This document shows positions 1 to 6,296 of a stretch of DNA of 6,296 nucleotides, in pieces (the first letter of the stretch is position 1; each line of letters begins with the position of its first letter). The stretch comes from Acidobacteriota bacterium (GTDB lineage Bacteria; Acidobacteriota; Terriglobia; Terriglobales; Acidobacteriaceae). The notes under the pieces are model-generated. The model was not told where the DNA came from, did not search any database, and saw only the letters and a list, made by a program, of their open reading frames with translations. Where the stretch lies: the NCBI GenBank assembly GCA_003225595.1, contig QIAR01000252.1, positions 1 through 6,296 on the forward strand. Direction: 5' to 3'. A program made the translations under genes and the position numbers.

Positions 1-2
1 TG

Positions 3-138
3 GAGGTGCGAAGCCCCGGCCGTTTTAGCGGCAGGTCGTCGCTGGTCCTCCAACTAACTCGTCTGGCCTACAACGGAAAGAGTTATCAATTGCGCACTAG
101 CCCGTACTGCAGCAAACCTTGGGCCAGAGTCCCTCATG
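3..138 (+). pseudogene. Remnant of an unrelated reading frame, possibly a glycine-zipper-type hypothetical protein
   Basis: This frame is open from the window edge and differs from the hsdR frame that follows. It encodes a stretch containing LTRLAYNGKSYQLRTSPY. From memory, this resembles the segment just before the Gly/Ala-rich glycine-zipper part of secreted hypothetical proteins common in Acidobacteriota (a 'hydrophobic strand, x-NGK-x-Y-x-(L/V)-x-TS' pattern). After about base 110 the resemblance stops. The expected basic linker and Gly/Ala-rich repeat are absent, and recognisable hsdR sequence begins near 142 in another frame. The open frame runs on to 227 only by chance, as a shadow of hsdR. 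I infer a broken gene end joined to hsdR by deletion or insertion. The family assignment is weak because fewer than 40 residues carry the signal. The start lies outside the window. Confidence 0.3.
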
Positions 139-141
139 TAA

Positions 142-1644
142 GGCGTAAATGTCGGATTCGACGTTTACCGCATCCGGACGCACATCAGCGAACACGGTTC
201 AGTCGTGAATGCCGGCTTCTACATTGACAAGCGCGACAAGCTCACCCGAAGAGTACGATGGCAACAACTAGATGAAGATTTAAGCTATGCGGCCAACCAA
301 CTCGACCGCGATGTGGTCGCGAGAGACCAGATTCGGACCATCATTCAAACCTTTCGCGACCGTTTGTTCACAGAGATTTTCCCTGGCCGCACCGAAGTGC
401 CCAAAACACTGATCTTTGCCAAGGACGACAGCCACGCCGACGATGTCGTTCAAATCCTGCGCAAGGAGTTCGGCAAGGGGAACGACTTCGCTCAGAAGAT
501 CACGTATCGGACGGGGACGGCACGCGTGGTCACCAAGAAAAAAGCAGCCGATGGTCAGGAGGTCGAAGAGATCACCTGGGTCAACACCGGCATCAAGCCG
601 GAAGACCTGCTTTCGTCGTTCCGCAACAGCTACAATCCCCGCATCGCCGTCACCGTGGACATGATTGCTACCGGTACCGATATCCGCCCACTGGAAATTG
701 TCTTCTTCATGCGTACCGTCCGCAGCCGCGGCTTCTTCGAGCAGATGAAAGGCCGCGGTACTCGCGTCATCACGCCCGACGACCTGCAGGCGGTTACGCC
801 CGACGCCAGGTGGAAAACAAATTTCATCATCGTGGATGCGGTCGGATTGTCAGAGGAAGAAATGTCCGACATGCGGCCATTAGAGCGCAAGCGGACGGTT
901 TCGTTCGAAAAGCTGCTCGAAGTAGTGTCTTTCGGCAACCGCGAACCGGATGTGCTCAGTTCTCTGGCCTCGCGCCTCGCCCGTCTCGACCGAGAACTGA
1001 CCGACGACGACCGCAAGCAGGTCACGGAAGCTGCCGGCCAGCCGCTGGCGCAAATCACCGGCCGCATCGTCGAAGCGCTTGACCCAGATTTCCAACTTGA
1101 AGCTGCCAAGAAAACTAGCGGCGCAGGAGAGCCGTCACAGGATCAGATCAAGCAGGCCGCAACCAAGCTGATTATGGAAGCTGCCCAGCCCATTGCCGCC
1201 AATCCCAACCTGCGCAACCGGCTGGTCGAGATCCGCCGTTCCTACGAGCAGACGATTGACACCGTCAGCAAAGACCAGCTGATCTCCGCGGGACACGACC
1301 CCGCTGCGAAACAGAAGGCCCAGAGCATCGTGCAATCCTTCGAGCAGTTCATCCGGGAGAACAAGAACGAGATCACCGCGCTGCAGATTCTTTACAGCCG
1401 CCCTTACCGGCAGCGGGTCACGCTCAAGCAGATTGACGAACTGGCCAAAGCCATCGAGCGCCCGCCACGCGCCTGGACCGCCGACCGCCTCTGGCAGGCC
1501 TACCAGGCGCTCAACCGCTCCAGGGACTGGTCGGCAAGCGGGCAGAAGATTTCGTTTTCACACGGAGCAAGGGAAAACCCACCCTTGCGGATCTCTCCCG
1601 TGACGAACTCCTCGGCATCATCGCGTCTTCTGTCAGAACTTTGA
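142..1644 (+). pseudogene. hsdR: Internal fragment of type I restriction enzyme R subunit (HsdR, EcoEI/EcoAI-like), truncated at both ends
   Basis: Type I R subunits are ATP-driven DNA translocases with an N-terminal nuclease, two RecA-like helicase lobes and a C-terminal helical domain that docks on the methylase. Only the second lobe and most of the C-terminal region remain. Family-like sequence starts right after an in-frame TAA at 139-141 with GVNVGFDVYRIRT, a stretch normally found in mid-protein. Motif V follows (TVDMIATGTDI, 652-684), then motif VI (QMKGRGTR, 742-765), and then the helical C-terminal part up to RPPRAWTADRLWQAYQAL near 1515. The nuclease PD-D/ExK region, Walker A and DEAH box are missing. 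After about 1520 the expected end (a 'SGxRxLTDLVSLVRF'-like segment) is replaced by unrelated residues up to a TGA at 1642-1644. GTG at 205 is an available start, but it lies inside the conserved domain and has no convincing ribosome site. The frame is otherwise uninterrupted over about 1.4 kb, so the damage looks recent. No hsdM or hsdS lies nearby. Nuclease activity is not possible; a stray translated fragment cannot be excluded. Confidence 0.85.
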
Positions 1645-1649
1645 CGTGA
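1521..1649 (+). pseudogene. Tail of a different reading frame fused to the hsdR fragment; faintly tyrosine-recombinase-like
   Basis: Where the hsdR frame stops looking like HsdR, the third forward frame becomes protein-like. It reads GKRAEDFVFTRSKGKPTLAD and runs to a TGA at 1647-1649, about 20 residues later. The 'xxDFVFTRxxGKPxxD' pattern recalls the segment of phage-type tyrosine integrases between the two halves of the catalytic domain. A genuine integrase would need roughly 80 or more further residues carrying the H-x-x-R and the Tyr nucleophile, and these are absent. At best this is a scrap of an integrase left by a rearrangement. It may equally be a chance match or the genuine 3' end of an unrelated gene. 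The breakpoint is estimated only from loss of HsdR similarity. Confidence 0.2.
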
Positions 1650-1671
1650 GCTGGAAGAATGGCCTGCGGAG

Positions 1672-1696
1672 CCGGGTCTCCACTGGAGAGACCCGG
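1672..1696. terminator. Hairpin between convergent genes, possible bidirectional terminator
   Basis: A perfect 9-bp inverted repeat (CCGGGTCTC, 1672-1680; GAGACCCGG, 1688-1696) flanks a 7-base loop. It sits 28 bases after the plus-strand stop at 1644 and 42 bases past the minus-strand receptor stop at 1738. The position and strong GC stem fit transcription termination for both sides. Neither strand has a proper T-run after the stem: the plus side has only AATTTCC and the minus side is GC-rich. A canonical intrinsic terminator is therefore not shown, and an mRNA 3'-end stabilising stem is equally possible. Confidence 0.4.
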
Positions 1697-1737
1697 AATT
1701 TCCGTTCCACTAATCGAAGTGGCGCAACTTTATGAGA

Positions 1738-4700
1738 CTAGAACGAGTACCGCAAACCGACCTGCATAACACGCGGATTGCCTTGAATTTGGGTGAAGTT
1801 CGACCAGTTATCTGGGGGGGTTGAGCCGCGGCGCGCGGGATCGCGAACTACGCCAAAGCCTGTCCGGCTGTTGTCGATCGCCCCAAACCGCTGCGTGTTG
1901 GTGACGTTGAAGACGTCCCAACGGAGCTGCAGTGTGTGGTTCTCGCTGCCAAGGCTCCAGGTCTTTCCCAGTCCCAGATCAACATCGACATATCCAGGCA
2001 GACGGATGTAATTCCTCGGACCGGTCTCGCCGGGGTAGGCATTGCGGAAGCTCTGATACACCTTAGTAAGATCGCATCCGCCGAAGAGCTTTGGCTGGAT
2101 ACCCCCTGTCGTAGGACGGCTCGAGCAGTCGTGGAGGGGCGCGGTCGGAGTCACGTTAGCCTGGACGTTCCAGTTAGTCGCCCAGCGAGCATCATCGAAT
2201 GGCGAAACCGTAGGCAGTCCCGTATTCCAGCGGTAGATGCCAGAGAGCTGCCATCCCCCCAGAATCGCCTGCGCGACCCCATTAGGATTGCTCATGAACG
2301 TTTTGCCTTTGCCAAACGGGAATTGCCAAATCGCGGAGACATTGATGTTGTGCCGAACGTCGAAGTCAGAGCTGGCATAGTTGTCGCGCTGGCGGATGGG
2401 ATTGACGATAAACGCGCCATTGCTGTAATTGTTGCCGTAGCCAGTCTCAGATTGCAACCCCGAAGCGTCGTCTAACGAGTGCGACCAGGTGTAGTTGAAG
2501 TCCAACGTCAACTCGCTAAGACGCTGGCGCAGTGAGAGCGCAAGGGCATGATAGTTTGAGTTTCCAATCGTGCTCCAGGCGGACAGCGCACCATATTGCG
2601 GCTGCATGAACCGCGTGGGGAGGCCGGCATCAAACAGCGCAACATCCACTTCCGCTTCTGCATCCGTCCAGTCGTTGCCGCCAAAGAACGCGAAGGGATT
2701 CGAGGGTGTTCGGCTTTGCATCCCATAGAACACCTGCGTGGGCGTCCAGTTTGAAGGAAAGCCGGCTTGAATGTTCGGGTCGTTATTGAACAGGTCGACC
2801 AGGTTAGCCGGGAACAGGTTATCGAAGAATGGCAGGGACGCGATCTGGCTGGTGTCTACTCCCTGCGCCCGCTGTTTTTCGAGAATTGTCCCAGCCGTGT
2901 ACCAGTCCATTCCGCTCTTCGGATCCCGAACGTCGTTGAATGCAACCGCATCCCGACGCGCCAGCAGACTACGCCCCATCCGTCCGATGTAGGAGAGGGA
3001 GAACACAGTGCTGGTGGGTAGTTGACGTTCGAAAGTCAGATTCCAGACGTACTGGGTGGGCGCATGCAACAGCGAATCCACGGACTGCTCGATGCGCTCT
3101 CCCTCGTCGCTGGGTTGCTGCAAGGTGAAGGGCGGGGGTGGGGCAAGCACCCGGATGTCCTGGTTGAACCCGGTAAATAGGGGCGCCAGAGCAGCAGGAT
3201 CGTCGGTGGCGTACGTATTCGCTGGAGTGGTGAAATTCGAGCTGAATCCGAGGGTTGTGTTAAGGTCAAAATCCACCGCCAGCGCCTGCCCGAAATAGTC
3301 GTTGGTCACTGCGAAACCTCCGCGAATTACGGACCCATGGGTTGACCAGGCAAACGCAACCCGCGGCTGGAAGTTGTTCTTGTCCCAGTTGTACAGCGGC
3401 GGGCCGCCATTGACTGGCCCCGAAATTTTGAGAACGATTGGATCGACGAAGTTTTCTCCTTGGTTCGCCGCCGCCAAGCGCTTTGCAAAATAGGTTCCCA
3501 GGGGAACGGTGGGCTGCACTTCGAATCCATGGGTCTCATATATTGGACGCTCCAGGCTGTAACGAAGTCCCAATGTGAGAGTCAGGTTCGGACGCACCCG
3601 CCACGAATCTTGAATGTAGGTGTCATAGGCCTGGGTCGCAAAATCCCGGACAGTGGGCGTACCGACAGGCAGCACATTCTTATCCTTGCCGTAAGTGTAG
3701 TCCGCCGTAAATTCGGAAAGACGGCCGATGATAGCCGTGGCGGCGTTTTGCACCTCCGAAATTGACGACAGCGATTGCCCTACGTTCTCGTCGCCCGGCA
3801 GACCGTTGTCGTCTAAGTAGGTTTGGAATGTCGTTGATTCAGTGTCCCCGGCTCCTGCATAGAACGAAGGGTTGGTGAGCCCGTTATCGAAAGCATTCGC
3901 GAAGCTGACGCGATTGTTGTTCACCACGCGAATATTGGTGCCGAACTGTAGGTTGTGGTTCCCATGAATCCATGAAATATCATCCGTGAAGTTGTGGACT
4001 GGCGTCACACGCTGCAGCGTATGAATTTGGCCAGTGGGTTGGAATACGAAACGGAACTCAAGGTCATTTCCATTGCTGTCCCCCGCCTGTGTGAATGCCT
4101 GCCGCGTATAGCCATAGCGGAAGTTATTCACCCAGTTGTTCCCGATCGTCCATGTATGACCAGCCGCCAAGCCCCATGGGTGATTCCAGACCAGGGGGGG
4201 AGGCGAATCGGGGAGCCACTGAGGAAGTGTCTGGTGATCGTATATCACGTTCACCCGGGCGAACGCAGTCTGTTTGTTTGTCAGGTTGAAATCCAGCTTG
4301 GCGACGTGCGAGTTGAGCCGCACGGGCGTGGGGGCGTTGAAGCGAAACCCGAGGGTGTTCAACCCGTCACCTTGCGACCTGTCATTCGCGGGAAACTTCT
4401 GGGCCGCGGTGGCTAAAGCCTGCAGGGCGATTGGGCTTATGCCAGCTATGTTATAAGCTTGTTGATTCTGACTCAAGTCCAATGACGCTAGCGCTGTGCT
4501 CGTGCAGCCAACGTCCACGCAATACTTGTAATTAATAATGCCTTGGCCGAGATTGGCGAGGGGTACAACACGAGTCTCGGGGTGGGCTGAAGCATCACGA
4601 CGGCCTTCGTAACTATAGAAGAAGAAGGCCTTGTTCTTAACGATCGGCCCACCCATGCTGCCTCCGAACGTGTTCCGAACCAGGGGCGGGCGGTCAATCG

Positions 4701-5559
4701 GACCGAACGGCGGAAGGGCGTGGTTATTGAACCAATCGTTCGCCGTAAATCCCCTCGTACGATAGACTTCAAATGCCGTTCCGTGCCAGTTATTCGTGCC
4801 TGACTTGGTCACCAGGTTGACCTGCGACCCGGACGAACGGCCCTGATTGGCGTTTCCGTTCGCCGTCGTGACACGAAACTCCTCAATCGCCTCTGCATTA
4901 AGACGCAAAACGGGACCGGTCGTGATATCAGCGTCTAACTGCCCAACTACAAGGGTGTTGGTACTTTGGGGTATCGCAGCATTGCCGGTTTGCGCATTGT
5001 TGATATCAACGCCGTCCAGGGTGACGTTCGACTGATCGGCGCGTGCCCCGGCCACGTAACCTTCGCGAGTGACGCCCGGCTGCAGGCTGAGCAAGTCGAC
5101 GACATTGCGTGCTTCCAACGGAAGCTGTGTAATCTGCTCGGATATGAAGTTGTTGCCCAGAGTGGCATCCTGGGTATTGACCAGATTTTCGCTGGAGACT
5201 CTTACCTCAACCACTTCACTAGCAGCCCCGACCTCCAATTGCACGTTGCTCTCGGTTTGCTTCCCAACCAGCGCACGCACATTGTCCACCGCCTTCTTCC
5301 TGAATCCTTTGGCTTCGACTTCAAGCCGGTACTGGCCGGGCGTGATCAGATCGAATGTAAATATACCGGCGTCGGTTGACTTCACACTGCGTACGGCGTT
5401 GGTCGCGATGTTAGTTAGCGTGACGGTGGCATCGGCTACGACCCGGCCTTGCGGATCGGTAACAGTTCCACGTACCGTGGAGGTTCCCGTTTGGCTCCAC
5501 AATGGCGCCGCAATCGACGAGACTAAGAGCATTAAAGCCACTGCTCTCAGGGAATGCAT
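1738..5559 (-). CDS. Oar-like TonB-dependent outer-membrane receptor with N-terminal carboxypeptidase-regulatory-like domain
   Basis: This is a predicted 1273-residue outer-membrane beta-barrel that would import (or surface-bind) a large substrate using TonB energy; the substrate cannot be told from sequence. Residues 1-22 form a signal peptide (MHSLRAVALMLL core, cleavage near WS|Q). Residues 26-110 are a CarboxypepD_reg/SpaA-like beta fold (VRGTVTDPQGRVVADATVTL, then GQYRLEVEAKGF). Residues 125-250 are the plug (LPLEARNVVDLLSLQPGV, VTLDGVDINN). NTFGGSMGGPIVKNKAFFF (296-314) opens the barrel, which ends in VGLRYSF with the terminal Phe expected for BAM recognition. The length is normal for the Acidobacteriota group and larger than siderophore receptors, and no frame breaks are seen. 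ATG 5559 is chosen over the GTG at 5631 because AAGGAG lies 6 bases upstream of it and the signal peptide begins there. The gene is monocistronic here, with no transporter or TonB partner beside it. Only four cysteines occur, in two close pairs (347/352 and 1145/1162). I see no clear TonB box. Confidence 0.93.
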   Translation of the reverse strand: MHSLRAVALMLLVSSIAAPLWSQTGTSTVRGTVTDPQGRVVADATVTLTNIATNAVRSVKSTDAGIFTFDLITPGQYRLEVEAKGFRKKAVDNVRALVGKQTESNVQLEVGAASEVVEVRVSSENLVNTQDATLGNNFISEQITQLPLEARNVVDLLSLQPGVTREGYVAGARADQSNVTLDGVDINNAQTGNAAIPQSTNTLVVGQLDADITTGPVLRLNAEAIEEFRVTTANGNANQGRSSGSQVNLVTKSGTNNWHGTAFEVYRTRGFTANDWFNNHALPPFGPIDRPPLVRNTFGGSMGGPIVKNKAFFFYSYEGRRDASAHPETRVVPLANLGQGIINYKYCVDVGCTSTALASLDLSQNQQAYNIAGISPIALQALATAAQKFPANDRSQGDGLNTLGFRFNAPTPVRLNSHVAKLDFNLTNKQTAFARVNVIYDHQTLPQWLPDSPPPLVWNHPWGLAAGHTWTIGNNWVNNFRYGYTRQAFTQAGDSNGNDLEFRFVFQPTGQIHTLQRVTPVHNFTDDISWIHGNHNLQFGTNIRVVNNNRVSFANAFDNGLTNPSFYAGAGDTESTTFQTYLDDNGLPGDENVGQSLSSISEVQNAATAIIGRLSEFTADYTYGKDKNVLPVGTPTVRDFATQAYDTYIQDSWRVRPNLTLTLGLRYSLERPIYETHGFEVQPTVPLGTYFAKRLAAANQGENFVDPIVLKISGPVNGGPPLYNWDKNNFQPRVAFAWSTHGSVIRGGFAVTNDYFGQALAVDFDLNTTLGFSSNFTTPANTYATDDPAALAPLFTGFNQDIRVLAPPPPFTLQQPSDEGERIEQSVDSLLHAPTQYVWNLTFERQLPTSTVFSLSYIGRMGRSLLARRDAVAFNDVRDPKSGMDWYTAGTILEKQRAQGVDTSQIASLPFFDNLFPANLVDLFNNDPNIQAGFPSNWTPTQVFYGMQSRTPSNPFAFFGGNDWTDAEAEVDVALFDAGLPTRFMQPQYGALSAWSTIGNSNYHALALSLRQRLSELTLDFNYTWSHSLDDASGLQSETGYGNNYSNGAFIVNPIRQRDNYASSDFDVRHNINVSAIWQFPFGKGKTFMSNPNGVAQAILGGWQLSGIYRWNTGLPTVSPFDDARWATNWNVQANVTPTAPLHDCSSRPTTGGIQPKLFGGCDLTKVYQSFRNAYPGETGPRNYIRLPGYVDVDLGLGKTWSLGSENHTLQLRWDVFNVTNTQRFGAIDNSRTGFGVVRDPARRGSTPPDNWSNFTQIQGNPRVMQVGLRYSF

Positions 5560-5565
5560 AGCAGG

Positions 5566-5571
5566 CTCCTT
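5566..5571 (-). promoter_or_regulatory. Ribosome binding site of the receptor gene
   Basis: AAGGAG on the minus strand lies six bases before ATG 5559. It decides the start: the longer in-frame GTG at 5631 has no comparable site and would place 24 charged, non-signal residues ahead of the signal peptide. Confidence 0.8.
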
Positions 5572-5601
5572 ATGCACGCATCTTTGGTCGCTTACAACCC
5601 C

Positions 5602-5640
5602 CGCCCTGGGTGGTCCGAGATGGACCGACACTCAGGGGCG
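5602..5640 (-). promoter_or_regulatory. Imperfect 14-bp hairpin in the receptor 5' leader
   Basis: On the minus strand the segment folds with an outer CGCCC/GGGCG stem, a single bulged C, TG/CA, one A-C mismatch, GT/AC, a three-base bulge and an inner GGTCC/GGACC stem closing a five-base loop (ATCTC). That makes 14 Watson-Crick pairs over 39 bases, lying between the predicted transcription start near 5680 and the ribosome site. The 3' side ends 42 bases before the ATG and is followed by a run of G. It may protect the mRNA or bind a regulator. It matches no riboswitch class I recognise. Confidence 0.4.
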
Positions 5641-5685
5641 TTCGGCGGGATATTCTGCATCTGTTGGACCAATTCAGACAAACAG

Positions 5686-5713
5686 ATTTTCAGCTACTTA
5701 AGTCTTATGTCAA
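5686..5713 (-). promoter_or_regulatory. Candidate sigma-70 promoter of the receptor gene
   Basis: A perfect TTGACA -35 box (minus strand, 5713-5708) is followed after 16 bases by GAAAAT (5691-5686), which matches TATAAT at four of six positions. The predicted start near 5680 gives a leader of roughly 120 bases containing the hairpin and ribosome site. The -35 box is strong and the -10 weak, which would suit an activated or modulated promoter. Confidence 0.4.
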
Positions 5714-5714
5714 A

Positions 5715-5735
5715 TCCGAAATTCCGATTTTCGGA
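5715..5735. promoter_or_regulatory. Inverted repeat abutting the -35 box, possible operator
   Basis: TCCGAAA (5715-5721) and TTTCGGA (5729-5735) are perfect 7-base inverted arms around a 7-base spacer, starting one base upstream of the candidate -35 box. TCCGA also recurs within the spacer as a direct half-site at 5723-5727. The size, symmetry and position fit a dimeric DNA-binding regulator acting on the receptor promoter. No binding family can be named. Confidence 0.35.
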
Positions 5736-5905
5736 GAACAGCCTATGGCATCCGGTATTCGGCCAGAATCGTTTCGTTAACTGTTATGCAAACAGCCGTG
5801 CAGTTAGGAATACAACAACCGGATAACACTCCAATGTGTAGCGCGGCTCGGGATTCTCCAGGCCCCCTAGAAAAAAGCGAACGGATCACCACGGGGAGCA
5901 TTGCA

Positions 5906-5998
5906 TCAATAGAAGAAGTTTTGCGGCAGCCATAAGAAACGGGCAAGCGATTCTTCCAATTTCGCGGCTCGAAGGTCGAATATTTTTTGGAGTTCCAT
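5906..5998 (-). CDS. Small ORF with Shine-Dalgarno, or broken 5' end of a gene
   Basis: ATG 5998 opens a 30-codon frame, MELQKIFDLRAAKLEESLAR followed by FLWLPQNFFY and a stop. GGAGG lies 10 bases upstream (6009-6013). The first 22 residues look like a genuine amphipathic N-terminus. From memory they recall the start of polyprenyl (farnesyl-type) diphosphate synthases, 'xxxFFDxRAxxVEExLxRFLP'. The family's next landmark (an AMRYSV..GGKRxRP-like stretch) is not readable in this frame; scraps such as SSIDAML appear in a neighbouring frame. The options are a frameshifted, decayed gene start, a small protein, or chance. The ribosome site raises it above the other short frames of this region. Confidence 0.25.
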   Translation of the reverse strand: MELQKIFDLRAAKLEESLARFLWLPQNFFY

Positions 5999-6008
5999 TA
6001 GGTGATCG

Positions 6009-6073
6009 CCTCCACAAGTCCGAGCCGCCCGACTGTCCAGCCCGGCGGTGACGCCCGTTGTCGTGCAAACGGG
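6009..6073 (-). promoter_or_regulatory. Two adjacent hairpins plus Shine-Dalgarno ahead of the small ORF
   Basis: Reading the minus strand, CCCGTT/AACGGG (6073-6068 with 6059-6054, 8-base loop) is followed by CCGCC/GGCGG (6048-6044 with 6029-6025, 14-base GC-rich loop), then GGAGG at 6013-6009 and ATG at 5998. The order resembles a structured leader. The stems are only 6 and 5 bp in GC-rich DNA, so chance is a real alternative. No known riboswitch consensus is recognised. Confidence 0.2.
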
Positions 6074-6110
6074 AACTTTCGCGCGCCTTGAAAAAGCAAA
6101 AAGGCATCCG

Positions 6111-6125
6111 GCGACTCCGAGTCGC
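6111..6125. repeat. 15-base near-perfect palindrome
   Basis: GCGACTC (6111-6117) and GAGTCGC (6119-6125) are exact inverse complements around one central base. As DNA this could be a protein-binding site. As RNA only a 5-bp stem with a 5-base loop could form. On the minus strand TTTTTGCTTTTT follows after about eight bases, so a weak terminator for minus-strand transcription entering from the window edge is also possible. Confidence 0.25.
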
Positions 6126-6296
6126 TCTAGACTACACAACTTATTTTAGCCAGTGAGAAAACCTCCTCCTGGCAGGGCGAGTGCTTTGTATGTGCGGTAC
6201 CATTCGCCTAGTCGACCGGCCAACAGGATCGTCCCAACTCGTCGTGTATTGGCTGCCAAAGTCGATCATCGGTCAAGCCGCTTCGGGCACGATGGT

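Larger units (their letters stand above)
5736..6296. other. Long stretch without a convincing gene, carrying short inverted repeats
   Basis: Open frames here are short, overlap each other on both strands and show no recognisable domain or steady coding pattern. Nested small inverted repeats occur at TAACTG (5778-5783)/CAGTTA (5801-5806) and CTGTT (5781-5785)/AACAG (5791-5795). Others, described separately, lie at 6025-6073 and 6111-6125. I see no tRNA, rRNA, insertion-sequence ends or CRISPR repeats. A 30-codon minus-strand ORF at 5906-5998 is the only candidate gene. A plus-strand frame from ATG 6190 is open to the window end, but 35 codons with no clear ribosome site are not enough to call it. 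The region may be a decayed gene graveyard. Confidence 0.5.

Noticed and set aside
1936..2475. 179-codon plus-strand frame opposite the receptor gene
   Set aside because: It is antisense to a well-supported long CDS and contains no family-like pattern; such frames are expected opposite GC-rich genes.
5560..5631. Upstream GTG start at 5631 adding 24 residues to the receptor
   Set aside because: It has no ribosome site, lies within the leader hairpin, and would bury the signal peptide behind a charged extension; ATG 5559 has AAGGAG at ideal spacing.
5743..6139. Overlapping 67-77 codon minus-strand frames
   Set aside because: They overlap in different frames, have no recognisable domains and, apart from the ATG at 5998, no convincing ribosome sites.
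5999..6139. Possible riboswitch or tRNA on the minus strand
   Set aside because: Short stems exist, but no TPsiC-arm-like GTTCGAATC, no acceptor stem and no consensus core of a known riboswitch class could be found.
6141..6269. 43-codon minus-strand frame beginning MIDFGSQYTT, recalling the GuaA N-terminus or the D-x-GSQYTS motif of IS3-type transposases
   Set aside because: The likeness is confined to about eight residues, no flanking motif of either family follows, no ribosome site is seen and the next bases read differently in every frame.
6190..6296. Plus-strand frame from ATG 6190 open to the window end
   Set aside because: Thirty-five codons with no clear Shine-Dalgarno and no recognisable motif; cannot be told from chance without the sequence beyond the edge.

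Overview
The window most resembles an accessory stretch of an Acidobacteriota genome. The main reason is one very large, standalone outer-membrane receptor on the minus strand (1738-5559, 1273 codons) with the 'carboxypeptidase-like domain + TonB-dependent barrel' (Oar-like) architecture that this phylum carries in many copies. The assignment is an inference from gene type; there is no rRNA or marker gene in the window.

Layout. (1) 1-1650, plus strand: a scrapyard. A short remnant of an unrelated reading frame (about 3-138) is joined to an internal piece of a type I restriction enzyme R subunit (hsdR, about 142-1520). That piece is joined in turn to a short tail that looks foreign in another frame (to 1649). 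The hsdR piece keeps the second helicase lobe and most of the C-terminal helical region. It has lost the nuclease domain, the first helicase lobe and its true C-terminus. No hsdM or hsdS is present, so it cannot restrict DNA. (2) 1650-1737: a convergent intergenic gap with a 9-bp hairpin. (3) 1738-5559, minus strand: the intact receptor gene, with a signal peptide, an N-terminal carboxypeptidase-regulatory-like fold, a plug, a long barrel and a terminal Phe. (4) 5560-5735: its leader, with a good ribosome binding site, an imperfect 14-bp hairpin, a candidate sigma-70 promoter and an inverted repeat against the -35 box. (5) 5736-6296: about 560 bases with no convincing gene, several short inverted repeats and one 30-codon minus-strand ORF with a Shine-Dalgarno sequence.

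The two main genes converge and share no visible function. The receptor has no neighbouring transport, TonB/ExbBD or anti-sigma genes here, so its substrate cannot be inferred from context. I found no CRISPR array, tRNA, rRNA or complete mobile element, and no convincing undescribed multi-gene system. The points most worth checking are the two junctions bounding the hsdR fragment, the structured leader of the receptor gene, and the small ORF near 5.95 kb.
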